Below, piece by piece: positions 10,730 through 24,301 of a stretch of DNA of 64,000 bases. Made by a program: the position numbers and the translations under genes. Under the pieces are notes generated by a model. That model worked only from the letters and a program-made list of their open reading frames with translations, was not told the DNA's origin and ran no database searches. The DNA is from HK1 sp965215295 (GTDB lineage Bacteria > Pseudomonadota > Gammaproteobacteria > HK1), in contig OZ244045.1 of NCBI GenBank assembly GCA_965215295.1, forward strand, positions 868,001 to 932,000, read 5' to 3'. Position 1 is the stretch's first letter. Each line of letters opens with the position of its first letter.

Positions 10730-10914
10730 GGGAGGGCTGGAGGATACCGAAGGGCGTGATCGCCCGCAAAAGATCGTCCGGGCGGACCCGGGTCCCCGGC
10801 ATCCGCCGAACAGTGGTCCGCCGGGCAGGGGCTCCCGGCCGTCGACCCGAAGCGGCGGGCGTGTCGCCCGGACCCTCTCGAATCAGCTTTAGGTTCTTGT
10901 AGTAACCTTATGAA

Positions 10915-11130
10915 TCAACACAAATCATGGGATATGTCGCCCGGCTGTTCGCCCGATGGCTCCGTCTTTCGTCCCTGGATCCGGTCGTAGATCTCCTGGC
11001 GGTGAACCGCCACCTCCCTGGGTGCGTCGATTCCGATCCGCACCTGGCTGCCCTTCACTCCGAGTACCGTCACCGCGACGTTGTCGCCGATCATCAGCGA
11101 CTCGCCGATCCTTCTGGTGAGGATGAGCAT
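10915..11130 (-). CDS. csrA: Carbon storage regulator CsrA (RsmA)
   Basis: A 71-residue RNA-binding dimer that controls translation and stability of mRNAs by binding GGA motifs. The N-terminus MLILTRRIGESLMIG and the RNA-contact region with VGIDAP-like RIGIDAPREVAVHR match the family. The ATG at 11130 is chosen over the longer open frame because the fold starts here and a strong GGAGGA site lies just ahead. It is downstream of lysC and upstream of tRNA-Ser, the arrangement seen in many gammaproteobacteria. The tail after residue 55 is polar and free of motifs, as usual. The 186 bases between lysC and csrA may hold its own promoter, but no clear -35/-10 pair is visible. Confidence 0.97.
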   Translation of the reverse strand: MLILTRRIGESLMIGDNVAVTVLGVKGSQVRIGIDAPREVAVHRQEIYDRIQGRKTEPSGEQPGDISHDLC

Positions 11131-11316
11131 CGCGTCCTCCCCGGTCGCCGGGGTGCCGAACATGCTCCCCGGTCGCAGCGTCCTTGTGACCGTGCTGCTC
11201 CCTGCGGGCGCGGTGAGAGCCGTGTCGTCCTGATCCCGACTCCCCAAGCCGTCGGCGCCGAACCGGATTCCCGGTCCCGCAGCCCGCCGTTTCTTCCGGC
11301 GGCCGGAGGCGGTCGG

Positions 11317-12560
<1,244 letters not shown>

Positions 12561-12564
<4 letters not shown>

Positions 12565-15191
12565 GACCGGGCGCCGGTGCCCGCGAGCTGCTCGCGCACC
12601 CACCCGTGGACGGAGCGGATGGCCTGGTCCACCCGGGACGGATCGTTCCCGCCGGCCTGCGCGAGCTCCGGACGCCCGCCCCCGCGCCCGCCGACCTGGC
12701 GCGCGACGTGGTTCGCGAGCGTCCCCGCCTCGATGCGGTCGGTGGAGTCCTTCGTCACCCCGGCGACCAGCGCGACCTTGCCGGCATTGACCGTGGCGAG
12801 CACCACCGCCGCGGACCCGAGCCGGGTCTTCAGCCGGTCCACGGTCTCGCGCAGGGCCTTCGGATCGGCCCCGTCGATCTTGGCCGCGAGCACCTTGAGC
12901 CCGTCGACGTCGACCGCCTGCGCGGCCAGGTCGTCGCCGCGCGACGCCGCGACGCGGGCCTTCAGGCGATCGAGGTCGCGCTCCAGCTCGCGGTTGCGGG
13001 TGAGCATCGCCTCGACCCGATCCGCCACCGCCTCCGGCTCGGCCTTCATGCTGGTGGCGATGCGTTCGATCCGATCCTCCATCGAATGCACCCAGGCGAG
13101 CGACTCCTCCCCGGTGAGCGCCACGATCCGGCGCACGCCGGCCGCGATGCCGCCCTCGGAGACGATCTTGAACAGGCCCACGTCGCCGGCGCGCGAGACG
13201 TGGGTACCGCCGCAGAGCTCCATCGAGTAGTCACCCAGCGAGAGCACCCGCACCGGATCGTCGTACTTCTCGCCGAAGAGCGCGATCGCACCGCTGCGCC
13301 TGGCTTCCTCCAGCGGCATGACCTCGGTGCGAGCCGCGTCGTTGTCGAGGATCCACCCCGACACCATCGCCTCGATGCGGCGGAGCTCCTCCCTGGTCAC
13401 CGGCTCGTAGTGGGAGAAGTCGAACCGGAGCCGGTCCGGAGCGACCAGGGAGCCCTTCTGCTCGACGTGCTCGCCGAGCACGGCGCGCAGCGCCGCATGG
13501 ACCAGGTGGGTCGCGGAGTGGTTGCGCGCGGTCGCGCGGCGGGCCCCGGCGTCCACTCGCGCCTCGACGACGGCGCCGGTCGACAACGCGCCGCCGGTGA
13601 CCACCCCGATGTGCACGATGGCCTCGCCATGGCGCTGCGTGTCCGCGACCTCGAAACCGATGCCGCCGGCCACCAGTCGCCCGCGGTCTCCCACCTGGCC
13701 TCCCGACTCGGCATAGAACGGCGTCTCGTCGAGCACCACCCAACCCTCCTCTTCGGGGTCGAGCCGGTCCACGTCCTTGCCGTCGCGCAGCAGCGCGGTC
13801 ACCGTCGCCTTGCCGTCGAGGCGCTCGTAGCCGACGAAGGTGGAGGCCGCGGCGACGTCGATCGCATCCTCGCCGTCCGCCTTGAACCGGCTGGAGGCGC
13901 GGGCCCGGGCGCGCTGCCCCTCCATCGCACGCTCGAATGCGTCCAGATCGACGCTCAGGGCGCGTTCGCGCGCGATGTCCGCGGTGAGGTCCACGGGGAA
14001 TCCGTAGGTGTCGTAGAGCCTGAACACCGTCTCGCCGGGGATCACGTCGCCGTCGAGTCCGTCGATCGCGTCCTCGAGGATGCGCATTCCCTGGTCGAGG
14101 GTCCTGGCGAACTGCTCCTCTTCGTGGCGCAGGACCCGCTCGATCCGCGCCCGGCGGCGGCGCAGCTCCGGGTAGGCGTCGCCCATCTCGGCGTCGAGCG
14201 CCGCGACCATGCGCCAGAAGAACGGGTCGCGCACCCCGAGCCGGTGCCCGTGCCGGATGGCGCGGCGCACGATGCGCCTCAGCACGTAGCCGCGGCCCTC
14301 GTTCGACGGGACGACGCCGTCGGCGACGAGGAACGCGCACGAGCGCACGTGATCGGCGATCACGCGCAGCGACTTGTCCCCGGGGGACTCGTCTCCGGCG
14401 CCCGGTGCTCCGGTGATCTCCGCGGCGGCGCCGATCAGGCTCGCGAAGAGATCGGTCTCGTAGTTGCTGTGCACCCCCTGGAGCACCGCGGCGGTCCGCT
14501 CCAGCCCGAGCCCGGTATCGACGGAGGGCCTGGGCAGCGGCTCCATGTTGCCGCCGGCGTCGCGGTTGAACTGCATGAACACCAGGTTCCACAGCTCGAT
14601 GTAGCGGTCGCCGTCCTCGTCGGGGCTTCCCGGCGGCCCGCCCGGCACCTCGGGTCCGTGGTCGTAGAACACCTCCGAGCACGGGCCGCAGGGCCCGGTG
14701 TCGCCCATCGCCCAGAAGTTGTCCTTCTCCCCGCAGCGGGAGAACCGCGTGCGGTCGATGCCGATGTCTTCGAACCAGATCCGGGCCGCCTCGTCGTCGC
14801 GCTCGTACACCGTCACCCACAGCTTCTCCGGCGGGAGCCCGAGCGCATCGGTCAGGAACTCCCAGCAGTAGCGGATCGCCTCGCGCTTGAAGTAGTCGCC
14901 GAAGCTGAAGTTGCCGAGCATCTCGAAGAAGGTGTGGTGGCGGGCGGTGTAGCCGACGTTCTCCAGATCGTTGTGCTTGCCGCCGGCGCGCACGCAGCGT
15001 TGCGCCGTGACCGCCCGCGTGAAGGACCGCCGGTCGGTCCCGAGGAAGACTTCCTTGAACTGCACCATGCCCGAGTTGGTGAACAGCAGCGTCGGATCGT
15101 TGCCGGGCACCAGGGGGCTGCTCGGCACGACTTCGTGGCCGCGTTCGCGGAAGTACTCGAGGAAGGTCCGTCTGAGCTCGTTGCTCTTCAT
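12561..15191 (-). CDS. alaS: Alanyl-tRNA synthetase
   Basis: Charges tRNA-Ala and edits mischarged serine and glycine. The 876 residues match the usual bacterial length. The class II catalytic domain with RYCWEFLT and TGLGLERTAAVLQG is at the N-terminal half. The editing domain carries the zinc-binding motifs HSATHLVHAALR and CGGTHV. A C-terminal DHHA1-type glycine-rich end reads GGRGGGRPELAQAGG. The start at 15191 gives the standard MKSNELRRTFLEYF opening. It sits between recX (111 bases upstream) and lysC (overlapping). Confidence 0.98.
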
Positions 15192-15302
15192 CGGATGACT
15201 GCTCTTGCGTTCACGGCGGCGCCGCTCGTCCGGCCCCCGGGGGCTCCGGACGACACTCCCGCCCGTCCGGGCCCCGGTGTCCGCGGGCTTGCGGCGCCTT
15301 CT

Positions 15303-15757
15303 TCACTGCGGCGGAGGCGGTCCGAGCGCCGATCGTATCTGTTCCGTCGTGAATCCGCGCCGTTCGAGGAAGCGGGCCTGACGAGCCCACTCGGACCAGT
15401 CGGCGGGCGCCGCATCGCCGAAACGCCTGGCCCGCGCCTGCGACGCCTTTTCGGACCAGAACGCGTCGTCCCCTCCGACCGCCTCCCGGGCCGCCGCGCT
15501 GTCGATCCCGCGCCGGCGAAGCTCCTCGTGGATGCGCCGGGGACCGTGGCCGCGGCCGAGGCGAGAGCCGACGTACTGCTCGGTGAACCGCTCCTCGCTC
15601 AGCAACCCCTGCGCTTCGAGCGCATCGAGCACGCGTTCGATCGCATCCGCCCCGGCGCCGCCCGCGGCGAGCTTGAACGCGAGCTCGCCGCGCGCGTGCT
15701 CACGCCGCGCGAGTAGCTTGAGGGCCCGCGCCCGGAGCTCCGGATCCTGCTCGCCGG

Positions 15758-15761
<4 letters not shown>
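15303..15761 (-). CDS. recX: Recombination regulator RecX
   Basis: A small helical-repeat protein that binds RecA filaments and modulates recombination. The frame from CTG 15761 gives 152 residues, the normal RecX length, with the conserved opening LRARALKLLARREHARGEL near residue 9 and later EERFTEQYVGSRLGRGHGP. An in-frame GTG exists only at 15632, which would remove 43 residues of conserved repeat 1. No ATG, GTG or TTG lies between 15633 and the recA end in this frame. The CTG overlaps the recA stop as CTGA, mirroring the NTGA overlaps elsewhere in the window, so a CTG start coupled to recA is the best reading. A lost start codon is the alternative. Confidence 0.85.
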
Positions 15762-16792
<1,031 letters not shown>

Positions 16793-16897
16793 ATCCGCAG
16801 CTCCTGGCGCATGAAAGGGGAAGTGGGGAGAGCGGCGCGAATTATCCCACAGCCGCGCCGGACTCCCTAGCGACCCGGGCCTACAGGACATGGCGAA

Positions 16898-16987
16898 CCG
16901 GGGCTCCGGCGCTGTACGCCTTCGGCCCGATCCGACCCGGCGCCGGGGCTCCGGCGTTGTACGCCCTCGGCCCGATCCGACCCGGCC
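16898..16987. repeat. Two 45-bp tandem repeats upstream of recA
   Basis: Bases 16898-16942 and 16943-16987 are the same 45-bp unit (ggctccggcg-t/c-tgtacgcc, then tcggcccgatccgacccgg) with three differences. They lie between the recA start and the end of pncC, in the region expected to carry the recA promoter. Confidence 0.92.
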
Positions 16988-17043
16988 GGCGAGGCGAACG
17001 CACCCCGGCCCGGCGAATCGATGCGCGGAGAGCCGGCGAACGA

Positions 17044-17532
17044 TCACATCGAATCCAGCGCATCGATGAGGTCCGACATCGCCGCGCACGTGGCCTGGCG
17101 CCGGATCTCGTCGCGCTCTCCCTCGAAGAGGACGGTTCGGGTGCGAGGCACATCCCCGGCGACGGAAAGTGCGAGACACACCGTCCCCACCGGCTTCGTC
17201 GCGCTTCCTCCGCCCGGTCCCGCGATTCCGCTGACCGCCACCGCGACCCGCTCCGGACGGCCCGCACAAGCACCGAGCGCCATCGCCGCGACCACCGGTT
17301 CACTCACCGCCCCGTGGGTTTCGACGAGCGATGTGGCCACCCCCAGCATCTCCTGCTTCGCTTCGTTCGAGTAGGCGACGAATCCGCGGTCGAACCACGC
17401 GGAGCTGCCCGCCACCGCGGTCACCGCCTGGGCGATCCCGCCCCCGGTGCAGGACTCGGCGGTGACGAGGCGAAGCCCGGCCCTGCGCAGGGCCGCACCG
17501 AGACGTTCGGCGAGCGCGGCGGTCCCGCTCAT
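17044..17532 (-). CDS. pncC: Nicotinamide-nucleotide amidohydrolase PncC (CinA C-terminal domain)
   Basis: Deamidates NMN to nicotinate mononucleotide in the bacterial pyridine nucleotide cycle. At 162 residues this is the single-domain form lacking the N-terminal MoeA-like half of full CinA. The signatures AESCTGGGIAQAVT and SGIAGPGGGS are clear. The ATG at 17532 overlaps the tadA stop as ATGA. Position directly upstream of recA is typical (cinA-recA). The longer in-frame opening upstream is unrelated sequence inside tadA. Confidence 0.93.
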   Translation of the reverse strand: MSGTAALAERLGAALRRAGLRLVTAESCTGGGIAQAVTAVAGSSAWFDRGFVAYSNEAKQEMLGVATSLVETHGAVSEPVVAAMALGACAGRPERVAVAVSGIAGPGGGSATKPVGTVCLALSVAGDVPRTRTVLFEGERDEIRRQATCAAMSDLIDALDSM

Positions 17533-18032
17533 CGCCGATTCGGCGGCGCCGCGCGCCCGCGCCGGGTCCGGAAGAACTCCAGAAGCAGCGCGGCGGACTC
17601 GCGGGCGAGCACGCCGGCGCGGACCGCGGGGCGATGATTGAGCCGGCCGCAACCGAGAACGTCGAAGACGCCGCCCGCCCCGCCCCAACGCTCGTCGGCC
17701 GCTCCGTACACCACTCGATCGATACGCGCGTGGACGATCGCGCCCGCGCACATCACGCAGGGCTCCATCGTCGCGTAGAGCGTCGTCCCGGTGAGCCGAT
17801 AGTTGCCGGTGGCCCGCGATGCGGCCCGGATGGCGTTGATCTCGGCATGGGCGGTGGGATCGGCGCCACGAATCGGCGCATTCGCCCCGGCGCCGATCTC
17901 GACGCCGCCGCGGACCACGACCGCGCCCACCGGCACCTCGCCTCCACGCGCCGCCCGCGCGGCGAGATCGAGGGCGCGCCGCATCCAGTGCTCGTCGTCG
18001 CACCGCGGCCGGTCCGTCGTCGCTGCTGTCAT
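17529..18032 (-). CDS. tadA: tRNA(adenine-34) deaminase TadA
   Basis: Converts A34 to inosine in tRNA-Arg(ACG). The 167-residue protein has the zinc deaminase motifs HAE at residues 62-64 and PCVMC at 91-95. The ATG at 18032 is the most downstream start that still keeps the whole domain; a longer open frame adds 57 arginine-rich residues without similarity. It is followed by pncC with a four-base overlap and preceded by guaA on the same strand, giving the order guaB-guaA-tadA-pncC-recA. Essential in most bacteria. Confidence 0.92.
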   Translation of the reverse strand: MTAATTDRPRCDDEHWMRRALDLAARAARGGEVPVGAVVVRGGVEIGAGANAPIRGADPTAHAEINAIRAASRATGNYRLTGTTLYATMEPCVMCAGAIVHARIDRVVYGAADERWGGAGGVFDVLGCGRLNHRPAVRAGVLARESAALLLEFFRTRRGRAAPPNRR

Positions 18033-18212
18033 CGTCAACCGTCGCGGGGTCGAAGAGGCCGGTGGCGAGGACGCTCGTCTCAGGCCGGTCCGGCGCATCG
18101 TGCCGGCCGGCGAGGCTTTCCGGCGCTCAGCCGGGCCGGCGCCGCTTCGCCGCGCCGCGGGATTTCCCTCCCGGCGGCGGCAAGCGGGCCGCGGACGCGG
18201 CACGCCGCGCCT

Positions 18213-19796
<1,584 letters not shown>

Positions 19797-19890
19797 AGGA
19801 GAATCCTTGCGCGGCGGGTCCCGGCCCGCACGGTCCGCTCGTGTCCCGGGCCCGGGTCCGGCCCCGGCTCGCCCGGCCGGGCTCCACCGG

Positions 19891-21357
19891 TCAGCCGGCC
19901 CGGTAGTTCGGGGCTTCCTTGGTGATGCTCACGTCGTGGACGTGGCTCTCGCGCATCCCGGCGCTGGTGAGGCGAACGAACCGCGCCTTCGTCCGAAGCT
20001 CTTCGAGGTCCCGGCAACCCGTGTAGCCGAGGCTTGCGCGCAAGCCCCCGACGAGCTGGCCGACGACCGCGGCCAGAGGACCCTTGTACGGCACCCGGCC
20101 CTCGATGCCTTCGGGCACGAGCTTCTCGAGCTCGGTCACCGTGTCCTGGAAGTAGCGGTCCCTCGAACCTTCGCTCCCGCCCATCGCGCCGAGCGACCCC
20201 ATCCCGCGGTAGGACTTGTACGAACGCCCCTGGTAGAGCTCGACCTCGCCGGGCGACTCCTCGGTACCCGCGAACAGGCTGCCGACCATGACCGCGTGCG
20301 CGCCCGCCGCGACAGCCTTGGCGGCGTCGCCCGAAAAGCGGATACCGCCGTCGGCGATGACCGGTACCCGGCTCTCGCGAATGGCCCGGCTCACCTCGTC
20401 GATGGCCGAGAGCTGCGGAACCCCGACCCCCGCCACCACTCGGGTCGTGCAGATCGACCCGGGTCCGATGCCGACCTTGACCGCGTCGCACCCCGCCTGT
20501 ACCAGCGCCTGCGCGCCGTCCGCGGTGGCGACGTTGCCGCCGATGACCTGCATGTCCGGCCAGCGCTGCTTGATCGAGCGCACCCGGTTGACGACTCCCT
20601 GCGAGTGGCCGTGGGCGGTGTCCACGACGATCACGTCGACGCCCGCGGCGATGAGCGCCTCGACGCGCTCGTCGGTCCCCTGCCCGGTGCTGACCGCGGC
20701 CCCGACCCGAAGCTGCTCGTGTTCGTCCTTGCAGGCGTCGGGGTATTCGTGCGCCTTGCGGATGTCCTTGACGGTCACCAGTCCGCGCAGCTCGAAGTCC
20801 TCGTTCACCACCAGCACCTTCTCGATCCGGTGGGTGTGCAGGAGGCGGCGGATCTCGCCCTGGGAGGTGCCTTCGCGCACCGTGACGAGCTTGTCCTTCG
20901 GCGTCATCACGCTCGCGACCGGGGCGTCGTGGTGCGTCTCGAAGCGCAGGTCGCGGTTGGTCACGATGCCGGCCAGCTCCGTGCCGTCGACCACCGGGAC
21001 CCCGGAGATGTCGTGCTCGCGCGTGATCTCCAGCACTTCGCGGATGCTCGTTCGTGGCGATACCGTGACGGGATCGGCGATGACCCCGCTCTCGAACTTC
21101 TTGACCGCGCGGACCTGCCGCGCCTGCTCCTCCGCGGCCATGTTCTTGTGGATGATGCCGATTCCACCGGCCTGCGCGATGCCGATCGCGAGCCGCGCCT
21201 CGGTGACCGTGTCCATGGCGGAGGACACGAACGGGATGTTCAGATCGATCGTACGGGTGAGCCGGGAGGAAAGCCCGGTGTCGCGCGGGAGGACCTCGGA
21301 ATAACCGGGAACCAGGAGGACGTCGTCGAACGTGAGCGCTTGCCGCATTTCCAGCAT
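19891..21357 (-). CDS. guaB: IMP dehydrogenase
   Basis: Oxidises IMP to XMP with NAD, the committed step to GMP. The 488 residues form a TIM barrel interrupted by two CBS domains (about residues 92-205). The catalytic cysteine is C303 in GPGSICTTR, followed by the flap region with YRGMGSLGAMGG. The N-terminus MLEMRQALTFDDVLLVPG is canonical. It heads the guaBA operon and is divergent in context from xseA, as in many gammaproteobacteria, though a nuclease remnant now separates them. Confidence 0.98.
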   Translation of the reverse strand: MLEMRQALTFDDVLLVPGYSEVLPRDTGLSSRLTRTIDLNIPFVSSAMDTVTEARLAIGIAQAGGIGIIHKNMAAEEQARQVRAVKKFESGVIADPVTVSPRTSIREVLEITREHDISGVPVVDGTELAGIVTNRDLRFETHHDAPVASVMTPKDKLVTVREGTSQGEIRRLLHTHRIEKVLVVNEDFELRGLVTVKDIRKAHEYPDACKDEHEQLRVGAAVSTGQGTDERVEALIAAGVDVIVVDTAHGHSQGVVNRVRSIKQRWPDMQVIGGNVATADGAQALVQAGCDAVKVGIGPGSICTTRVVAGVGVPQLSAIDEVSRAIRESRVPVIADGGIRFSGDAAKAVAAGAHAVMVGSLFAGTEESPGEVELYQGRSYKSYRGMGSLGAMGGSEGSRDRYFQDTVTELEKLVPEGIEGRVPYKGPLAAVVGQLVGGLRASLGYTGCRDLEELRTKARFVRLTSAGMRESHVHDVSITKEAPNYRAG

Positions 21358-21723
21358 CGAGCGAGGCTCCCGGGGCGGTGGCGAGGTGGCGGCGCAGTAT
21401 ATGCGGCGGGCGGATGGCGGTAAACGATCCGTACCGGCTGATGGTGTACCAGTTTGCCTCTCGACAAGTGCGCACGCCCGGAAATACCAGCTTGACCACC
21501 ATGACCAAAGTCAAACCGAGACACTACCTGCCGGCTCGCCCCCTGGCCGGAAGTCGTGAGCCGGTACGAACGATGGCGCCGCGCTCGCAACGTCACCCCG
21601 GCGATGATCGAGACGGGCCGCAGGGACCCGTCCTGCGCACCACCTTCCCCGGTGGCTCCGAGCGCATCGCCGCCCAAGGCTGAAGGACAGAGCTGAAGGT
21701 CGTGAAGTTCGGGGACGGGGGCC
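21358..21723. other. Intergenic stretch upstream of guaB, no gene supported
   Basis: These 366 bases are less GC-rich in the middle (about 21420-21530), which suits a guaB promoter, but no convincing -35/-10 pair stands out. Short open frames on both strands show no recognisable protein. It may include debris from the same insertion that left the nuclease remnant next to it. Confidence 0.5.
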
Positions 21724-22390
21724 TCAAGCGTCTCCGCGCGGGGGGACGCGGGCGAGCAGTTCCGCGCCGCCGGCGCAGTCGATGATCAGGACGCCGATCT
21801 CCCGGAGCGCCTCGGCGTCCGACGCCGACTCCAGGCGGCGTGCCAGCGCCTCGCCCACCGCGGCGCCGAACTTGCGCGTCGCCTGCTCGCGCAGCAACGA
21901 CCGTTCCTGCGCCAGACCGCGCTCCACGCCTTGGGCCAGGCCGCGCTCCATGCCCTGCGCGATGCCCTGGCGCAGCCACTCGGCCTCCCACTCCTTCACC
22001 CTCAGGTGCAGCGTCGTCATCTCGTCCTCCTCCTCGAACAGCCCAAGTCCGATGCTCCTGATCTCCTCGTCATCGGCAAACGAAAACAGCCGCGGCATCG
22101 TCGCCGCCAGCCACGCCGCCACCGAGGCGCCGAATTCGCGCCGTACGTCCCGGTCGGGGAGCACCTGCGGGAGCCATTCCGCCATCGCCTGCATCCGCGC
22201 CGCCGCCTGCGCCGGGGAGGTCGTGCCCTCGACGCCGAGCACCGCCAGCGCCGGGTTGCGTTCGGTCGAATCGTCAGCCGCCGCTCGCCGCGAGTCAAGC
22301 AACCGGTAGGGGGCGATGACCGTCAGCAGCGGCGCGCCGTCGGGCGAGAGCGGCACGTCCCCAGCGGCGCCCGCCGCCGACCACGGTTTC
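21724..22390 (-). pseudogene. C-terminal remnant of an Rpn/PD-(D/E)XK transposase-like nuclease
   Basis: The last 200 or so residues before the stop at 21724 look like the C-terminal half of Rpn-family recombination-promoting nucleases: an APYRLLDSRR block, a helical AMAEWLPQVL/VAAWLAATMPRLF region, then the repeated charged linker QGIAQGMERGLAQGVERGLA and a short terminal domain. The N-terminal nuclease domain with its PD-(D/E)XK residues is missing. Upstream of about 22390 the frame stays open only because of high GC and has no family likeness; a W-rich segment normally in frame (GGGRRWGR) appears in a neighbouring frame, pointing to a frameshift. Called a decayed gene; it could be a shortened, still-expressed fragment. 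Confidence 0.55.
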
Positions 22391-22749
22391 TTGCTCCTGA
22401 CACGGTGCGGTTGCGGAGAAGTTCGCGGCGGTGGACACTGGCCGCCCGACGGAGGCCTCCGGACGGACGAGGGGCCGTTCCCCCGCGGACCGGCCTTGCG
22501 CGCCACCCTCCGCCCGGCCGGCCCATCGTACTGCGGACGAGGAACGAGGTGCTCCGCGGAAAGCACGGAGCCTGCCGGAGCTCCGGCCCGGGGCGCACGC
22601 ACGCGATTCGGGACCGGTCGTCTCCGCGACGCGGGGCCACCCATCGGGGCGACCCTGCGCGAGCGGGGGTGCCGCGTCGAGGAGCTTCTCGTACAGCGCG
22701 TCGATATGGGCGGCCCCGCGCGAACGGGGGTGCCGCGGGAGGACCTGAA
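22391..22749. other. Non-coding or degraded stretch before xseA
   Basis: About 360 bases with no supported gene. It contains two near copies of a 19-base block, cgcga(g/a)cgggggtgccgcg, at about 22658 and 22719. The final bases carry the GGGAGGA ribosome site of xseA. Confidence 0.5.
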
Positions 22750-24162
22750 GTGATCGAACGCAACCGAACCGCGGCCGCGTCCCGTGCACCGGGGATGCCC
22801 GATCCGCATCCGTCCGCCGCCGATCCTTTCGCTCGCGACGTCTACACCGTCTCGCGCCTCAACCTCGAAGCCCGGGCCGTTCTCGAGGAATCGTTCTCGA
22901 CGGTGTGGATCGAGGGCGAGATGTCCAACCTCGCGCAGCCGCGCTCGGGCCACATGTACTTCACGCTCAAGGACGAGCACTGCCAGGTCCGGTGCGCGAT
23001 GTTCCGCATGCACAACCGGGCCCTCTCGTTCCCGCCGGAGGACGGGATGCAGGTGCTCGCCCACGCGAGGGTCGGCCTGTACCCCGAACGAGGCGAGTTC
23101 CAGCTCGTCGTGCAGTACATGGAGGAGGCCGGCGCCGGTGCGCTGCGGCGCGCCTTCGACGCGCTGAAGAGCCGGCTCGACGCGGAAGGGCTGTTCGACG
23201 CCGCGCACAAGCTTCCGCTCCCGACCCTGCCGCGGTGCATCGGGGTCGTCACCTCCCCCACCGGCGCGGCGGTACGCGACGTCCTGAGCGTGCTGGGGAG
23301 GCGGTTCCCGGCCGTGCCGGTCGTGGTCCACCCGGTGCCGGTGCAGGGCACCGGCGCCGCGGAGGCGATCGCACGCATGATCGACCTTGCCTGCAAGCGT
23401 GCGGAATGCGACGTGCTCATCCTCGCCCGCGGCGGGGGATCGCTCGAAGATCTCTGGGCGTTCAACGAAGAGGTGGTGGCGCGGGCGATGCACCGGGCAT
23501 CGATCCCGATCGTCACCGGGGTCGGACACGAGGTCGACTTCACCATCGCGGACTTCGTTGCCGACCTGCGCGCGCCGACACCTTCGGCGGCGGCGGAATC
23601 CGTCGTGCCCGACGCGGAGGAGTGGATGGCGCGATACCGCGGACTCGAATCCCGGCTCGGCGCCGTGGTGCAGCGGGGACTGTCGGCGCGCCGCGGCGAA
23701 GTCCGGATGCTGTCGAAGCGGCTCGTCCATCCGCGACGGCGCCTGTTCGACCACTCCCAGAGGCTCGACGCGACCACGATGCGCCTCGAGCGAGCCGCGA
23801 GCTCCCGGATACGCGAGCTTCGGGCACGGCTCTCGACCCTCGCCGCCCGTCTCGCGCGCCATGCCCCGGACCGGACCGTCGAGATCCACCGCGCCCGGTG
23901 CGAGGCGCTCGGACAACGCCTGTGGCGGGCGACGCGCGCCGCATGCGCCGAACGCAGGTCGCGGACGGACGCGCTGGAGCGGGCGCTCGGCGCATTCGGT
24001 CCCCAGGCGACGCTCGAACGCGGCTACTCCATTCTGCTCCGAGGCGACGACCGCCGCGTCGTGCGCAGGGCGCACGGACTGCAGCCCGGCGAACGCCTGC
24101 ACGCCCGACTGGCGGAGGGGACGCTCGACCTCGACATCGCCGCGGTCGGGACGGACGGATAA
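22750..24162 (+). CDS. xseA: Exodeoxyribonuclease VII large subunit
   Basis: Large subunit of the single-strand-specific exonuclease VII. The 470-residue protein has an N-terminal OB-fold (VYTVSRLN to YMEEAG, about residues 33-135), the catalytic core with VVTSPTGAAVRDVL, ARGGGSLEDLWAFN and TGVGHEVDFTIADF, then a long arginine-rich coiled region. The GTG at 22750 is preferred over an ATG at 22795 because a strong GGAGG lies seven bases ahead; the ATG has no site. Both give a complete OB-fold. The xseB partner is not in this window. Confidence 0.95.
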   Translation: MIERNRTAAASRAPGMPDPHPSAADPFARDVYTVSRLNLEARAVLEESFSTVWIEGEMSNLAQPRSGHMYFTLKDEHCQVRCAMFRMHNRALSFPPEDGMQVLAHARVGLYPERGEFQLVVQYMEEAGAGALRRAFDALKSRLDAEGLFDAAHKLPLPTLPRCIGVVTSPTGAAVRDVLSVLGRRFPAVPVVVHPVPVQGTGAAEAIARMIDLACKRAECDVLILARGGGSLEDLWAFNEEVVARAMHRASIPIVTGVGHEVDFTIADFVADLRAPTPSAAAESVVPDAEEWMARYRGLESRLGAVVQRGLSARRGEVRMLSKRLVHPRRRLFDHSQRLDATTMRLERAASSRIRELRARLSTLAARLARHAPDRTVEIHRARCEALGQRLWRATRAACAERRSRTDALERALGAFGPQATLERGYSILLRGDDRRVVRRAHGLQPGERLHARLAEGTLDLDIAAVGTDG

Positions 24163-24301
24163 GCCACGTTCCGTTTCTCGTCCGCCGCCTCCGGCCGGCC
24201 CGGGCGGCGGGTCGCCGCTCGTCCGGCCACGCCGGCGCATGGGGGGTTCGCGGCGCCAGCCGGCGGAAACGTCTTCAGCGCCCGCGTCCGCCCTCCTCCC
24301 C

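Noticed and set aside
12606..15716. Plus-strand open frame of 1036 codons opposite alaS and recX
   Set aside because: It is the antisense of alaS/recX; long stop-free frames are expected in GC-rich DNA. The translation is His/Arg/Gly-rich without domains.
21378..21683. Small plus-strand gene of 101 codons between guaB and xseA
   Set aside because: No ribosome site, no similarity, and composition like random GC-rich DNA.
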